Shown: positions 39,048 to 39,052 of the stretch, in pieces | Position numbering within the stretch: position 1 is the stretch's first letter | Layout: every line of letters starts with the position of its first letter | Source: Bacteroidetes bacterium SB0662_bin_6 | Lineage (GTDB): Bacteria > Bacteroidota > Rhodothermia > Rhodothermales > VXPQ01 | DNA length: 39,052 bases | NCBI GenBank assembly: GCA_009839485.1 | Contig: VXPQ01000020.1 | Span: 1-39,052, forward strand | Direction: 5' to 3' | Translations under genes and position numbers: made by a program | Notes under the pieces: model-generated | Databases searched by the model: none | Seen by the model: only the letters and a program-made list of their open reading frames with translations | Told to the model about the DNA's origin: nothing

Positions 39048-39052
39048 ATCGA

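Noticed and set aside
1-39052. CRISPR arrays, tRNA or rRNA genes, prophage modules
   Set aside because: No regularly spaced repeats, cloverleaf-like sequence, rRNA motif or phage structural genes were seen on either strand.

Overview
The window comes from a GC-rich Gram-negative bacterium. TonB-dependent receptors with a carboxypeptidase-like regulatory domain, a DUF5686-type outer-membrane protein, a TonB energy transducer, DUF4199, many lipoproteins and paired sulfatases point to the Bacteroidota/Rhodothermota side of the tree. A Rhodothermales- or Balneolales-like organism is my inference; no rRNA or tRNA is present to confirm it.

Layout. (1) 0-5.1 kb, accessory: the end of a TPR protein, a type II restriction-modification system (N6-adenine methyltransferase facing a controller-endonuclease pair), and a self-inhibited Fic protein. 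(2) 5.2-9.5 kb, metabolic: a two-domain thiosulfate sulfurtransferase, a lipoprotein of the endonuclease/exonuclease/phosphatase fold, xylose isomerase and a MazG-like pyrophosphohydrolase. (3) 9.57-12.4 kb: a promoter driving a periplasmic thioredoxin and a TonB receptor. (4) 12.9-19.4 kb, minus strand: a tight five-gene operon, read as ThuA lipoprotein, ThuA/PVC-type dehydrogenase/cupredoxin fusion, cupin, UPF0261 protein, PEP-hydrolase-like TIM barrel. (5) 19.4-25.1 kb, divergent plus strand: two sulfatases and a PhoD-like phosphatase. Blocks 4 and 5 with xylose isomerase suggest use of sulfated or otherwise decorated carbohydrate. (6) 25.2-32.9 kb: an outer-membrane protein with an aromatic amino acid decarboxylase, then YceI, DoxX, a DUF4143 ATPase, DUF4199 and an FAD oxidoreductase. 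(7) 33.0-36.2 kb: a DUF5686 outer-membrane protein and TonB. (8) 36.3-39.05 kb: a scrambled accessory patch with three AT-rich secreted-protein genes, duplicated fragments of the DUF5686 gene, a 76-nt repeat pair and a deleted IS481-type transposase.

Non-coding structure is prominent. Two 265-bp MITE-like elements (6.4 and 12.4 kb) and one solo end (30.5 kb) share about 32-bp terminal inverted repeats. A long palindrome with direct repeats follows the second element. Perfect dyads sit at several gene junctions. One nested hairpin displays a Shine-Dalgarno sequence and a six-codon ORF. No CRISPR array, tRNA or rRNA was seen.
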